A stretch of 51,031 nucleotides of DNA from Acidovorax sp. Leaf78 (GCF_001422735.1 NZ_LMLZ01000023.1:1691-52721); one strand, 5' to 3'; shown: positions 18,966-28,840, numbered from the stretch's first letter. Translations and numbers: made by a program. Notes: a model not told the origin generated them from the sequence alone.

Positions 18966-20042
18966 CTATACCACCACCGGCTCAGGCTCCAGGCGGATGC
19001 CGAAGCGCTCGTACACGCTGGTCTGGATCGCCTTGGCCAAGGTCATCACCTCGCCGCCGGTCACGCTGTCGGCACCCTGCCCCCGGTTGACCAGCACCAG
19101 CGCCTGCTTTTCGTACACGCCCGCCTTGCCGATGGATTTGCCCTTCCAGCCGCAGGCGTCGATGAGCCAGCCGGCGGCCAGCTTGATGCTGCCGTCCGGC
19201 ATGGGGTAGTGCACGATGCGCGGCTCGCGGGCGATGATGTCGGCGCACTGGTCGGGCGAGACGGTGGGGTTCTTGAAGAAGCTGCCGGCGTTGCCCACCA
19301 CCGCGGGGTCGGGCAGCTTGGCGCGGCGGATCTCGCAGATCCAGTTAAAGATCTGCTGGGCGGTGGGCTGCTGCACACCCTCGTCGGCCATGCGACGCTC
19401 CAGGTCCACGTAGCCCAGCACCGGCTTCCAGGGCTTGGGCAGATGAAAGCGCACATGGGTGATGACGGCCCGCCCCTGCAGGCCCATGCCGCGCGGCAGG
19501 CCATTGGCGTCCAGCGCGTCAGAAGGCGCGCCATGCTTGAACACCGAGTCCCGGTAGCCAAAGCCGCACTGCGCCGCATCCAGCGTGAACGACTGGCCGG
19601 TGGCCAGATCGATGGCGTCCAGCGACTCGAACCGGTCCTGCAGCTCCACGCCGTAGGCGCCAATGTTCTGCACGGGCGATGCGCCCACCGTGCCCGGGAT
19701 GAGCGCCAGGTTCTCCAGCCCTGGAAAGCCGTTTGCCAGCGTCCAGGCCACGCAGTCGTGCCAGGCCTCGCCGGCACCGGCCTCCACGATCCAGGCCTTG
19801 GGCGTTTCTTCCACCAGGCGCAGGCCCTTGATCTCCATCTTGAGCACCACCGGCTTCACGTCGCCCGTGAGGATGATGTTGCTGCCGCCGCCCAGCACGA
19901 ACTTGGGGGCGGGCGCCAGTTGCGGGTCAGCCAGCACGGCCAGCACATCCGAAGAGGCGTGGATGCGCACCAGGGTCTGGGCGCGCGCGGCGATGCCAAA
20001 GGTGTTGCAGGGCTGCAAAGGGGCGTTTTTCTCGACTACCAT
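18966..20042 (-). CDS. murB: UDP-N-acetylmuramate dehydrogenase
   Basis: Protein of 358 residues of the type I (E. coli-like) MurB group, reducing UDP-GlcNAc-enolpyruvate in peptidoglycan synthesis. It shows the PLQPCNTFGIAA N-terminus, the FAD-binding VLGGGSNIIL, the IPGTVGASPVQNIGAYG signature, and VVGNAGSFFKNP with the catalytic serine. ATG 20042 is chosen because it places the conserved NTFGI at the normal distance; an extension to 20084 adds nothing conserved. Divergent from yajQ. Confidence 0.96.
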   Translation of the reverse strand: MVVEKNAPLQPCNTFGIAARAQTLVRIHASSDVLAVLADPQLAPAPKFVLGGGSNIILTGDVKPVVLKMEIKGLRLVEETPKAWIVEAGAGEAWHDCVAWTLANGFPGLENLALIPGTVGASPVQNIGAYGVELQDRFESLDAIDLATGQSFTLDAAQCGFGYRDSVFKHGAPSDALDANGLPRGMGLQGRAVITHVRFHLPKPWKPVLGYVDLERRMADEGVQQPTAQQIFNWICEIRRAKLPDPAVVGNAGSFFKNPTVSPDQCADIIAREPRIVHYPMPDGSIKLAAGWLIDACGWKGKSIGKAGVYEKQALVLVNRGQGADSVTGGEVMTLAKAIQTSVYERFGIRLEPEPVVV

Positions 20043-20122
20043 TGGCCCGATTGTCGCATCGGGCCTTGCGTGCCCCCTGCCCACACCCCCTGTTTCCCCG
20101 AGATTGATTGAGAGTAGTCACC

Positions 20123-20608
20123 ATGCCATCTTTTGACACCGTCTGCGAAGCCAACCTGGTCGAAGTGAAGAATGCGGTCGAAAACACCGCCAAGGAAATC
20201 GCCACCCGTTTCGACTTCAAGGGCACATCGGCCAGCATCGAAATCAAGGACAAGGACATCACCCTGGTCGGCGATGCCGACTTCCAGCTCACCCAGATCG
20301 AAGACGTGCTGCGCAACAAGCTCACCAAGCGCAATGTGGATGTGCGCTTTCTGGACATGGGCGACGTGCAGAAGATCGGCGGCGACAAGGTCAAGCAGGT
20401 CATCAAGGTGAAGAACGGCATCGAGAGCGAGCTGGCCAAGAAGATCCAGAAGCTGCTCAAGGAGAGCAAGCTCAAGGTCCAGGGCGCCATCCAGGAAGAC
20501 AAGGTGCGCGTGACCGGCGCCAAGCGCGACGACCTGCAGGCCGCCATGGCACTGATCCGCAAGGATGTGACGGACGTGCCGCTGTCGTTCGACAACTTCA
20601 GGGACTAG
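20123..20608 (+). CDS. yajQ: YajQ family nucleotide-binding protein
   Basis: Protein of 161 residues matching YajQ along its whole length ([19 protein letters not shown] to PLSFDNFRD). The fold is two ferredoxin-like domains; family members bind nucleotides, and the Xanthomonas member binds cyclic di-GMP. ATG 20123 fits the conserved N-terminus; a TTG 15 bases upstream is in frame but not conserved. Confidence 0.95.
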   Translation: MPSFDTVCEANLVEVKNAVENTAKEIATRFDFKGTSASIEIKDKDITLVGDADFQLTQIEDVLRNKLTKRNVDVRFLDMGDVQKIGGDKVKQVIKVKNGIESELAKKIQKLLKESKLKVQGAIQEDKVRVTGAKRDDLQAAMALIRKDVTDVPLSFDNFRD

Positions 20609-20610
20609 GC

Positions 20611-20745
20611 CTGTGTGGCAACCCCCTGAGGCGCTGCGCGCCTTTCCCCTTCTCTCGCGCTTTGCGCGGGAAGGGGGACGACGCCAGCGCGGCGGGGCGG
20701 CCCTTGCGCGGCGTCTGCTGGCTTTGGCAGCGCCAGTATCCACGG
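20611..20745. repeat. Dispersed intergenic repeat A, copy 2
   Basis: Starts CAACCCCCTGAGGCGCTGCGCGCCTT and ends CTGCTGGCTTTGGCAGCGCCAGTATC. Both ends match copy 1 at 5730-5945, but the core is shorter. Confidence 0.75.
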
Positions 20746-20780
20746 GGGCGCGTTGTACGACGCACAGTGGCAGCACATCC

Positions 20781-21434
20781 ATGAAAACCAGACTCCTCCT
20801 GCCACTCGCTCCCGTCATCGCCGCCTTGTGCCTGGCACCTGCCTTGGCGCACGCCCAGTCGGTGGGCATTGCAGGCATGCTAGGCAGCAAGGCGCTGCTG
20901 GTGGTGGATGCACATCCGCCACGGGCGCTGGGCGCAGGGGATGAGTTCCAGGGGGTCAAGGTCTTGTCCGTAGGCAAGGACGAGGCCACGGTCGAGGTCA
21001 AGGGTGCGCAGCGCGTGCTGCGCCTTGGCGAAGCGCCGGTGAGCGTAGGCAGAAAGGGCGGCAGCGGCAAGCGCGTGGTGATGATGGCCGACAGCCGCGG
21101 GCACTTCGTGAACAGCGGCACCATCAACGGCCGGGTGATGCAGTACATGGTGGACACCGGAGCGTCGTCCGTGGCCATTGGCCGGGCGGATGCCGACCGC
21201 ATGGGCTTGAACTACCTGAACGGCCAGCCGGTGCGCATGAACACCGCCAACGGCGTCACGCAGGGCTGGCGCATCAAGCTCGATTCGGTGCGGCTGGGCG
21301 ATGTGGAAGTGTTCGGTATCGAGGCGGTCATCACGCCCCAACCCATGCCGTACGTGCTGCTGGGCAACAGCCTGCTGAACGAGTTCCAGATGACCCGCAT
21401 CAACAACGAGATGGTGCTGGAAAAGCGCAACTGA
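20781..21434 (+). CDS. Retropepsin-like aspartic protease, TIGR02281-type
   Basis: Protein of 217 residues. A signal peptide ends near AHAQS (residue 25). The catalytic retropepsin motif is YMVDTGASSVAIG, with the usual DTGA. The flap-like and hydrophobic regions follow, including PMPYVLLGNSLLNEF. Clan AA single-domain proteases of this kind are periplasmic and act as dimers; their substrates are unknown. ATG 20781 gives a proper signal peptide. Confidence 0.88.
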   Translation: MKTRLLLPLAPVIAALCLAPALAHAQSVGIAGMLGSKALLVVDAHPPRALGAGDEFQGVKVLSVGKDEATVEVKGAQRVLRLGEAPVSVGRKGGSGKRVVMMADSRGHFVNSGTINGRVMQYMVDTGASSVAIGRADADRMGLNYLNGQPVRMNTANGVTQGWRIKLDSVRLGDVEVFGIEAVITPQPMPYVLLGNSLLNEFQMTRINNEMVLEKRN

Positions 21435-21482
21435 CCGCGCAGCCAGCCCACAAGCACCCCAGCACGTCCTCCACACCCGGCC

Positions 21483-22502
21483 ATGTCCGTCCAATACCCC
21501 AACGGAAACCACCACGCCGAAGGCGAATACGAGGACCTGCTGAGCCTGTGGTCGGACCTAGAGGCCGCCCTGTCGGTGCTGCTCTCGCGGCCGCTGCAGG
21601 TGCAGGACTTTCCGGCCAAGGTGCGCCAGTTCGACGGCTGGCTGCAGGACCTGGTGGCGCACGACATCGATGCCGCGCTGTATTTGATGTTCCAGCTGGC
21701 GTCCACGTCCACCGTGGGTTACAGCGCGTCGCACGCGCTGGTGTGCGGCACGCTGTGCCACATCATGGCGCAGGAGCTGCAGCTGCCCCAGCGTGAACGC
21801 GACAGCCTGGTGCGCGCAGCCCTGACGATGAACATCGGCATGACCGCCCTGCAGGACGAACTGGCCGAGCAGCGCGAACGCCCCACCAGCGCGCAGCAAG
21901 AGGCGATCAAGGGCCACCCCGAAGAAAGCATGCTGGTGCTGGAGCGCCTGTTCATCAGCGACGCTCTGTGGCTGGATGTGGTGGGGCAGCACCATGCCAG
22001 CATTGCCGACCGGGTGCCGCTGGCGCAGCAAGACCCTGAAGACCGCCTCACCCGCATCCTGGGCACCATCGACCGCTACGCGGCCATGATCAGCCCGCGC
22101 AAGTCCCGCGCCGGCCGCAGCGCGACCGACTCAGTACGGGCCATCGTGGGGCAGGAGATCGACCAGCGCGACGAGGTGAGCTACACGCTGGTGCGCTCCA
22201 TCGGCCTGTGCCCGCCGGGCACCTTTGTGAAGCTGGACAACGGTGAAACCGCCATCGTGCTGCGCCGCAGCGAAAAAGCCAACCACCCGCTGGTCGCGAG
22301 CCTGCTGGACCGCAGCGGCCAACACCATGCGCAGCCGAGCCTGTACCAGACCGCCAGCGGCAAGCCGCGCATCCAGTCGGCCCTGGCCCGGTCTGCCGTG
22401 AGCCTGGAGCTCAACCACCGCACGATGATGCGGCTGGGCCTGTATGCGGCACAGCACAGCGCCGGGCCGCGCAGCTTTCCGACGGGCCCGAGCACGCTCT
22501 AG
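21483..22502 (+). CDS. Degenerate HD-GYP-domain protein
   Basis: Protein of 339 residues. Residues about 70-200 align with the HD-GYP phosphodiesterase fold: YSASHALVCG keeps the first histidine (His84), GHPEES keeps His145, and GQHH gives His170-171. The metal-binding HDxGK motif reads MNIGM (116-120) and the GYP motif is absent (IADRVPL). Cyclic di-GMP hydrolysis is therefore unlikely; it may be a binding or scaffolding protein. The N-terminal 60 residues and C-terminal extension are not recognised. Lies 48 bases after the protease gene, possibly in one transcript. Confidence 0.75.
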   Translation: MSVQYPNGNHHAEGEYEDLLSLWSDLEAALSVLLSRPLQVQDFPAKVRQFDGWLQDLVAHDIDAALYLMFQLASTSTVGYSASHALVCGTLCHIMAQELQLPQRERDSLVRAALTMNIGMTALQDELAEQRERPTSAQQEAIKGHPEESMLVLERLFISDALWLDVVGQHHASIADRVPLAQQDPEDRLTRILGTIDRYAAMISPRKSRAGRSATDSVRAIVGQEIDQRDEVSYTLVRSIGLCPPGTFVKLDNGETAIVLRRSEKANHPLVASLLDRSGQHHAQPSLYQTASGKPRIQSALARSAVSLELNHRTMMRLGLYAAQHSAGPRSFPTGPSTL

Positions 22503-22642
22503 CCCCAGGTCAGCTCAGGCCAACACGCCACGCCAGGCACCGTGGTTTGATGCGTCGGCCGGTACGGTGGGGCTGACACAGGGTAGGCAACGGCCCGCGC
22601 AAGCCGTACGACCTGCACACCCCGCCAAACCCCTAGAACCCA

Positions 22643-23308
22643 CTACTTGGTGCTCTTGCCCGCAGCCTCTGCGCCCGGCTTGGCCTTCTTGCTGCCCAGG
22701 CGCGACTCCTTGCCCGCAATCAGCCGCTGGATGTTTTCCTTGTGGCGCCAAGCAAGCAGCAGCGCCATCACCACGATGGACGCCGCAATCGTGCCTTCGG
22801 CATACCAGACCACGCCATCCACCAGCAGGTAGTACACAGGCGCAAACGCCGCAGCCACCAGCGAGGCCAGCGACGAGTACCGAAAGAAGAACGCGATGAT
22901 GACCCAGGTGAGCGCGGTGGCCAGGCCCAGCCACGGGCTGATGCCCATCAGCACGCCCAGTGCGGTGGCCACGCCCTTGCCGCCCTCGAAGCGGAAGAAC
23001 AGGGGCCACAGATGCCCCAGGAACGCCGCCAGGCCCACCATGGCCACCGTGCCGTCTTCCAGGCCATAGGGGTGGCCGAACCACATCACCAGCGCCACGG
23101 GCAGCCAGCCCTTCAGGGCATCAAGCAGCAACGTGATGATGGCCGCGGCCTTGGAGCCCGAGCGCAGCACGTTCGTGGCGCCAGGGTTCTTGCTGCCGTA
23201 GGTGCGCGGGTCGCTCAGGCCCATGACGCGCGTCACGATGACGGCGAACGACAGCGAGCCCAGCAGGTAGGCGGCCACGGTGGCAAGCAGGGGGTAGACG
23301 GCAGTCAA
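22643..23308 (-). CDS. plsY: Glycerol-3-phosphate acyltransferase PlsY
   Basis: Protein of 221 residues, an integral membrane enzyme that transfers acyl groups from acyl-phosphate to glycerol-3-phosphate. It has the three PlsY motifs: [24 protein letters not shown], and the last loop EGTIAASIV region. The start is TTG 23308 with Shine-Dalgarno GAGGA 7 bases upstream. The C-terminal 20 residues ([15 protein letters not shown]) are a Lys/Ala tail beyond the usual end. Confidence 0.93.
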   Translation of the reverse strand: MTAVYPLLATVAAYLLGSLSFAVIVTRVMGLSDPRTYGSKNPGATNVLRSGSKAAAIITLLLDALKGWLPVALVMWFGHPYGLEDGTVAMVGLAAFLGHLWPLFFRFEGGKGVATALGVLMGISPWLGLATALTWVIIAFFFRYSSLASLVAAAFAPVYYLLVDGVVWYAEGTIAASIVVMALLLAWRHKENIQRLIAGKESRLGSKKAKPGAEAAGKSTK

Positions 23309-23364
23309 AGCAATTCCTCGTTGGTCGGTGGATCAGCCTTCTGGCGGGCTGTGGTCAGGGCGGC

Positions 23365-23856
23365 CTATTCTGCCAGCGCGCAGTGCACGGGCTTGGCACC
23401 CAGCAACTGCACGCACACCTGCGGGTCCAGCTGCACCAGAAAGCCCCGCCGCCCGCCGTTGATGGCGATGCGGGGCAGTTCCAGAATGGTCTCTTCGATG
23501 TACACCGGCATGGTGCGCCGCGTGCCGAACGGCGAGGTGCCGCCCACCAAGTAGCCGCTGTGCCGGTTGGCCACCTCCGGCGCGCACGGCTCCACCGATT
23601 TGGCGCCGATCTGGCGCGCCAGATTCTTGGTGGAGACCTTGCGGTTGCCGTGCATCAGCACCAGGAGCGGCTTGGCGTCCTGGTCCTGCATCACCAGCGT
23701 CTTGACGACGGTGAAAGGATCGAGCCCCAGCACCTCGGCACTGTGCAGCGCGCCGCCGTGCTCCAGGTACTCGTACGGATGCTCGGTGAAGGCGACCTTG
23801 TTCGCCTTGAGCAACTGGGTGGCTTGGGTTTCGGAGACGTGTTCTTTCTTGGCCAT
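23365..23856 (-). CDS. ybaK: YbaK/EbsC-family Cys-tRNA(Pro) deacylase
   Basis: Protein of 163 residues hydrolysing mischarged Cys-tRNA(Pro). The family pattern is clear: VVKTLVMQ with the conserved lysine, MHGNRKVSTKNLAR, and the substrate loop GGTSPFGTRRTMPVY. ATG 23856 starts MAKKEHVSETQATQLL, which fits the family; upstream frame sequence is not conserved. Lies upstream of plsY on the same strand. Confidence 0.92.
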   Translation of the reverse strand: MAKKEHVSETQATQLLKANKVAFTEHPYEYLEHGGALHSAEVLGLDPFTVVKTLVMQDQDAKPLLVLMHGNRKVSTKNLARQIGAKSVEPCAPEVANRHSGYLVGGTSPFGTRRTMPVYIEETILELPRIAINGGRRGFLVQLDPQVCVQLLGAKPVHCALAE

Positions 23857-23947
23857 GGTGCGGTCTGGGTAGGAAGCGAATGGTAGCCACTTGCCGAGCC
23901 GCCCGCCCGCCGTGCGACGGCTGCCGACGCCAGTGCCGCCCGCGCCG

Positions 23948-24907
23948 TCACGGCCACGCGGACTGCGCGGCGCCCCGTGCCTTGCGCCGCCCGACCTTGC
24001 GCTTGCCGTACTGCTCGATGGCGGCCACCAGCGCATCGGTGAACTGCTGCACCAGCGCCGACGGTACCCGCCCGTCCCCCGCCAGTACCTGCAGGCGCCG
24101 CTGCTGCAGCTGCGCCTCGTCGAAAGGCCGGGCCGCCAGCAGGCCCGCTTCCACCCAGCGCGCCGCGGTCAGGTAGCTGGCCAGCGCCACGTCCTGGCCG
24201 CTGAGCAGCGGCAGCAGCGCGGACGAGAAGTTGCTCTCCACCGCCGGCACATAGCGCAGCCCCTGCACCGCGCAGCTCAGGTCGAACAGCTGCCGTCCGG
24301 TGGTGCTGTTGGCGCCCATCAGCAGCGGGTAGCGCACCACATCGGCCACCGACACGCTGCGCTGGCGCGCCAGCGGGTGCTGCGCCGGCATGATCGCGTA
24401 GATGGGTGCGATGGCCGAGTGCAGCACCTGCAGCCCCTTCTCGGGCGCCACGCTGTATTTGAGCGCCAGGTCGACCTCCCCGCGCAGCACCAGGGCCGAC
24501 ACCTCCTGCGGCACGGCCACCTGCAATTGCAGCTGCACCTGCGGGTGGGCCTGCCGAAAGCTGGACATCACCAGCGGCATGAAGGTGGCGGCAAAACCCT
24601 CGGTACAGGCCACGCGCACGCGCACGGCGCCCTGGGCCGACAAGCCCTGCAGTTGATCCACGAGTTCGGTCGCTTGCGCGTCGTGCGCATTGGCGTGGGC
24701 CAAGAGGTGGGTGCCTGCCTCGGTCAGCGCCATGCCGCGTGCCTGGCGCTCGAACAGCACCACGCCCAGGCTGTCCTCCAGCTTGCCCAGCTGGCGGCTC
24801 ACGGCCGAGGCCGCCACATGCAGGCGCTGCGCCGCCTGGTTGACGGAGCCCGTGCGCGCCACCTCCAGAAAGTAGCGCACGGGCAGGCTGAGCAGTGAAA
24901 TCGGCAT
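23948..24907 (-). CDS. LysR-family transcriptional regulator
   Basis: Protein of 319 residues. HTH at residues 8-65 (RYFLEVARTGSVNQAAQRLHVAASAVSRQLGKLEDSLG), followed by the substrate-binding domain. A basic tail (GKRKVGRRKARG) extends the C-terminus. Divergent from a Bug-type binding protein and an M20 hydrolase, the typical arrangement for a LysR regulator of an uptake and catabolic pair. Effector unknown. Confidence 0.9.
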   Translation of the reverse strand: MPISLLSLPVRYFLEVARTGSVNQAAQRLHVAASAVSRQLGKLEDSLGVVLFERQARGMALTEAGTHLLAHANAHDAQATELVDQLQGLSAQGAVRVRVACTEGFAATFMPLVMSSFRQAHPQVQLQLQVAVPQEVSALVLRGEVDLALKYSVAPEKGLQVLHSAIAPIYAIMPAQHPLARQRSVSVADVVRYPLLMGANSTTGRQLFDLSCAVQGLRYVPAVESNFSSALLPLLSGQDVALASYLTAARWVEAGLLAARPFDEAQLQQRRLQVLAGDGRVPSALVQQFTDALVAAIEQYGKRKVGRRKARGAAQSAWP

Positions 24908-25084
24908 GGCGGCGTCCAGTCACAAAAAGGCAATGGTCAGTTGCCAAATCTCTATTCAAAGCAATGGTAAACCGGCTTCCATCTTGCATGGCTTAGGGCT
25001 CCAATTCACCCATGCCCGTGTGCACATGCCGCGCCGCCTTGTGGCAGCTGCAACCTGCGCCCAGGCCTCACCACCGGAGTCCGC

Positions 25085-26095
25085 ATGAAAAAACGCCTCG
25101 TTCGCCCCTCGTTGTTGTCCGCCGTACTGGCCACCTTGGCAATCCTTGCCGGTGTCGGCACCCCCTCCTTCGCCCAGACGGCTGCGCAGCCGGATGCGTG
25201 GCCCCAGCGGTCCGTGCGCCTGGTGGTGCCGTTTCCGCCCGGCGGCGGCACCGACGCCGTGGCCCGCGCGCTGGGCCAGAAGCTGGCCACCCGCCTGGGC
25301 CAGCCGGTCGTCGTCGACAACAAGCCCGGCGCCTCCACCATCATCGGCACCGACAGCGTGGTCAAAGCCGAGCCCGATGGCTACACCCTGCTGGTGTCGG
25401 GCTCCACCAGCTACACCGTCAACGCCGCGCTGCGCCCCAAGCTGCCCTACGACCCGCTCAAGGACCTGGCCCCGGTGGCCATCATTGCGCGCGCACCGCT
25501 GGTGGTGGTGGTCAGTGCCACCTCGCCGTACAAGGACCTGGCGGGGCTGCTGGCAGCGGCCAAAGCCGCGCCCAAGACCATCAACTACGCCACCTTCGGC
25601 TCGGGCTCTGCACCGCACCTGGTGGGCGCGCTGATCGAGCAGGCGGCCGATGTGCGCCTGCAGGACGTGCCCTACCGCGGCAGCGCCCAGGCCATGATGG
25701 GCCTGATCGGCGGCGAGATCCAGATGGCCGTCGACACCGTGGCCAGCGCCGCGCCGCACGTGCGGTCCGGCAAGCTGCGCGCCCTGGCCATTGCGGGCAA
25801 CGAGCGCGCCCGCGCCCTGCCCACGGTGCCCACCGTGCAGGAGCTCAAGCTGCCCGACGCGGCCTTCGACGGCTGGTACGCCGTGGCAGCGCCCGCGCGC
25901 ACGCCGGCGCCCATCGTGGACAAGCTGCTCAAGGAAGTGGAAGCCGCCCTGCGCGACCCGCAGTTGCAGGAGCAAATCCGCGCCCAGGGCATGGAGCCGG
26001 TGTTCATCGGCCCCAAAGCCATGCACACCGCCATGGACAACGAGATCGGCCGCTACCGCGCACTGGCCCACCGCGCCAAGATCGTGGTGGACTGA
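25085..26095 (+). CDS. Bug/TctC-family tripartite tricarboxylate transporter substrate-binding protein
   Basis: Protein of 336 residues, of the very large Bug family of Comamonadaceae and Bordetella. The signal peptide ends at SFAQTAA (about residue 33). The mature N-terminus WPQRSVRLVVPFPPGGGTD is the family signature, followed by VVDNKPGASTIIGTD. Binds a small carboxylate in the periplasm. GGAG precedes the ATG. Its stop overlaps the hydrolase start by one base (TGATG), so ligand and enzyme substrate are probably related. The TctA/TctB membrane parts are not in this window. Confidence 0.92.
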   Translation: MKKRLVRPSLLSAVLATLAILAGVGTPSFAQTAAQPDAWPQRSVRLVVPFPPGGGTDAVARALGQKLATRLGQPVVVDNKPGASTIIGTDSVVKAEPDGYTLLVSGSTSYTVNAALRPKLPYDPLKDLAPVAIIARAPLVVVVSATSPYKDLAGLLAAAKAAPKTINYATFGSGSAPHLVGALIEQAADVRLQDVPYRGSAQAMMGLIGGEIQMAVDTVASAAPHVRSGKLRALAIAGNERARALPTVPTVQELKLPDAAFDGWYAVAAPARTPAPIVDKLLKEVEAALRDPQLQEQIRAQGMEPVFIGPKAMHTAMDNEIGRYRALAHRAKIVVD

Positions 26096-27564
26096 TGAAT
26101 GCAGAGACGACAACCTCAGGAAGGACCCGCACGATGACCCGCGAACAACTGATAGACAGCGTCCAGCACTACTTCGACGACGGCCGCTTCGAGGGCGACC
26201 TGCGCCGCCGCGTGGCCTGGCGCACCGAGAGCGACACCGGCAAGGTGCCGCCCGAACTGCGCCTGTACCTTACCGATGAAATGGTGCCGTGGCTGGCGCC
26301 CCTGGGCTTCGACTGCCAGGTGCTGGACAACCCCTCGCCCCAGGGTGGGCCGTTCCTCGTCGCGCGGCGCGTGGAAGACCCGGCCCTGCCCACCGTGCTC
26401 ACCTACGGCCACGGCGACGTGGTCAACGGGCAGGAGAGCAACTGGCGCGAGGGCCTCTCTCCCTGGGAGATGACCATCGAAGGCAACCGCTGGTACGGCC
26501 GCGGCACGGCGGACAACAAGGGCCAGCACACGGTGAGCCTGGCCGCCCTCGCCCACGCCATCGAAGCGCGCAGCGGCCGCCTGGGCTACAACGTGACCTT
26601 GATCATGGAGATGGGCGAGGAAGCGGGCTCGCCCGGCCTGGCGGCGTTCTGCGAGCAGCACAGCGATGAGCTGAAGGCCGACCTGTTCGTCGCCAGCGAC
26701 GGCCCCCGCGTGAATGCGGGCCACCCCACCCTCTTTCTCGGGTCGCGCGGCGCGATCAACTTCTCGCTCACCGTGCGCAGCCGCGACAAGGCCTACCACT
26801 CGGGCAACTGGGGCGGCGTGCTGGCCAACCCGGCCACGGTGGTCACGCATGCGCTGGCAACGCTGGTGGATGCCCAGGGCCGCATCCTCGTCAAAGGCCT
26901 GCTGCCGCCCTCGGTGCCCGACAAGCTGCGCACCGCGCTGAAAGACGTGGTGATCGGCGCCGGTGCGGACGACCCCGCGCTCACGCCCGGCTGGGGCGAG
27001 CCGGGCCTTACGCCCGCCGAGCAGTTGGTGGGCTGGAATACGCTGGAGGTGCTGGCGCTGGGCTCCGGCAATGCGCAACGTCCGATCAATGCCATTCCGT
27101 CCAGCGCGGTGGCGCACTGCCAGCTGCGCTTCGTGGTGGGCACCGACTGGCGCAACGTGGAACGCACGCTGCGCGAGCACCTGGACGCCCATGGTTTCGC
27201 TGATGTGGAGATCACCATGGGCATGGTGTGCGGGGCCACGCGGCTGGACCTGCACAACCCCTGGGTGGACTGGACCCTGGCCTCGCTGCAGTCCAGCGCC
27301 GGCCAGGCCGCCACGCTGCTGCCCAACCTGGCGGGCTCGCTGCCCAACGACATCTTTGCCGACCAGTTGGGCCTGCCCACGCTGTGGGTGCCGCATTCGT
27401 ACCCGGCCTGCGCGCAGCACGCACCCAACGAGCATCTGCTGGCGTCGGTGGCGCGCGAAGGGCTTGCGGTGATGGCCGGCTTGTTCTGGGATTTGGGCGA
27501 GGCCCACGGCGTGCCGTGGAAGGAAGGCGCGCTGACCACACAAGTAGCCCCGTCGACGGTGTGA
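26095..27564 (+). CDS. M20-family metallopeptidase/amidohydrolase
   Basis: Protein of 489 residues from the overlapping ATG 26095; a second start at 26134 (MTREQL, preceded by AGGA) would remove 13 residues. It has M20 metal-site patterns: TYGHGDVVNG with the first His/Asp, RGTADNKGQH, and MEMGEEAGSPGL with the catalytic glutamates; the dimerisation domain and the C-terminal His (NEHLL) follow. Substrate is probably a peptide or N-acyl amino acid taken up with help from the coupled Bug protein. Regulated by the divergent LysR gene, by position. Confidence 0.88.
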   Translation: MNAETTTSGRTRTMTREQLIDSVQHYFDDGRFEGDLRRRVAWRTESDTGKVPPELRLYLTDEMVPWLAPLGFDCQVLDNPSPQGGPFLVARRVEDPALPTVLTYGHGDVVNGQESNWREGLSPWEMTIEGNRWYGRGTADNKGQHTVSLAALAHAIEARSGRLGYNVTLIMEMGEEAGSPGLAAFCEQHSDELKADLFVASDGPRVNAGHPTLFLGSRGAINFSLTVRSRDKAYHSGNWGGVLANPATVVTHALATLVDAQGRILVKGLLPPSVPDKLRTALKDVVIGAGADDPALTPGWGEPGLTPAEQLVGWNTLEVLALGSGNAQRPINAIPSSAVAHCQLRFVVGTDWRNVERTLREHLDAHGFADVEITMGMVCGATRLDLHNPWVDWTLASLQSSAGQAATLLPNLAGSLPNDIFADQLGLPTLWVPHSYPACAQHAPNEHLLASVAREGLAVMAGLFWDLGEAHGVPWKEGALTTQVAPSTV

Positions 27565-27624
27565 GCTACTGGCCGCGACCCGTCGCGCGTGGCCTAAAAA
27601 ACTGGTGCGGCCCCAGGCGAGAGA

Positions 27625-27780
27625 CACCCAGCAAGGGCCGCCCCGCAGCGAGGGTGTCGTCCCCCTCAGGGGCTGAGGGCCGCGGCTCCGAGCCTGCCTG
27701 CGCAGGCTTGGACGTGCCCGAAGGGCTGCCACGTCCCGTGGCTGCACCGAGGCGCTGCAGGCGACTCAGGGGGGAGCGTC
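27625..27780. repeat. Dispersed intergenic repeat A, copy 3 (inverted)
   Basis: Inverse orientation to copy 1: its right end GCGACTCAGGGGGG is the complement of CCCCCCTGAGTCGC, and 27670-27718 is nearly the exact complement of 5782-5830. Confidence 0.8.
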
Positions 27781-28840
27781 ACAGTGCAGGGTCGCGTATT
27801 TCCCAGCGGATTGCGTCGATCGCCTGCAGCACCTCGGGCGACAGCTTGGTGTCCCAGGCGTTCAGGTCTTCGTCCAGTTGCGCCACCGACGTCACGCCGA
27901 TGATGGTGCTGGCGACCTGCCACTTGGTGTAGCAGAACGCCAGGGCCAGTTGTGTGGGCGTGAGGCCGTTGTCGCGGGCCAGCTGGTTGTAGCGGCGCGA
28001 TGCGGCCAGCGCCTCGGGTCGGCCCCAGCGCTGCTTGCGCACCGACTCGTAGGTGGCGATGCGCGCGCCCTGCGGAGCGCCCGGGCCGGTGAGGCCGCTG
28101 TCGTCGTACTTGCCGGTCAGCAAACCGAAGCCCAGCGGGGAGTACGCCAGCAGCGACACGTTCAGGCGGTGGCAGGTTTCGTCCAGGCCGTTTTCCCAGG
28201 TGCGGTTGATCAGGCAGTACGGGTTTTGCACCGTGGCCACGCGCGGCAGGCCGTGCTGCTCGGCCAGGCGCACGAATTCGTGCACGCCGTAAGGGCTCTC
28301 GTTGGACAGGCCGATGTGGCGCACCTTGCCGGCCTGGACCAGGCCGGCCAGGGCTTGCAGCTGTTCGTGGATGGGGGTCTGCGACGTTTCCTTGGCGGGG
28401 TCGTAGTACAGGTTGCCGAAGGCGGGCACGTGGCGCTCGGGCCAGTGGATCTGGTAGAGGTCGATCACATCGGTCTGCAGGCGGCGCAGGCTGGCGTCGC
28501 ACGAGGCCACGATGTCGGCCGGCGTCATGCCCTTGCCTTCACGCACCCAGGGCATGCCGCGCGAGGGGCCTGCGACCTTGGTGGCCACCACCAGCTTCTG
28601 GCGCGCGCCGGGGTTCTTGGCGAACCAGTTGCCGATGATGGTCTCGGTGGCGCCAAAGGTCTCGGCCTTGGCCGGCACCGAGTACATCTCGGCCGTGTCG
28701 ATGAAGTTCACACCCCGGTCGAGCGAGCGCGTGAGGATGGCGTGCGAATCGGCCTCTGCCACCTGCTCGCCAAAAGTCATGGTGCCCAGGCAGATGGGAG
28801 TGACCTGCAGATCGCTGGTGCCGAGTTGGATTTTTTGCAT
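27779..28840 (-). CDS. Aldo/keto reductase, Tas-like
   Basis: Protein of 353 residues, NADPH-dependent. Family motifs include GVNFIDTAEMY with catalytic Asp and Tyr, the lysine in KLVVATKV, the histidine in YQIHWPERH, and GLSNESPYGV. The length and the HWPER region match E. coli Tas. ATG 28840 (MQKIQLGTSDLQV) fits family N-termini; a TTG at 28861 would only add seven residues. The stop lies at the edge of repeat A. Confidence 0.92.
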   Translation of the reverse strand: MQKIQLGTSDLQVTPICLGTMTFGEQVAEADSHAILTRSLDRGVNFIDTAEMYSVPAKAETFGATETIIGNWFAKNPGARQKLVVATKVAGPSRGMPWVREGKGMTPADIVASCDASLRRLQTDVIDLYQIHWPERHVPAFGNLYYDPAKETSQTPIHEQLQALAGLVQAGKVRHIGLSNESPYGVHEFVRLAEQHGLPRVATVQNPYCLINRTWENGLDETCHRLNVSLLAYSPLGFGLLTGKYDDSGLTGPGAPQGARIATYESVRKQRWGRPEALAASRRYNQLARDNGLTPTQLALAFCYTKWQVASTIIGVTSVAQLDEDLNAWDTKLSPEVLQAIDAIRWEIRDPAL

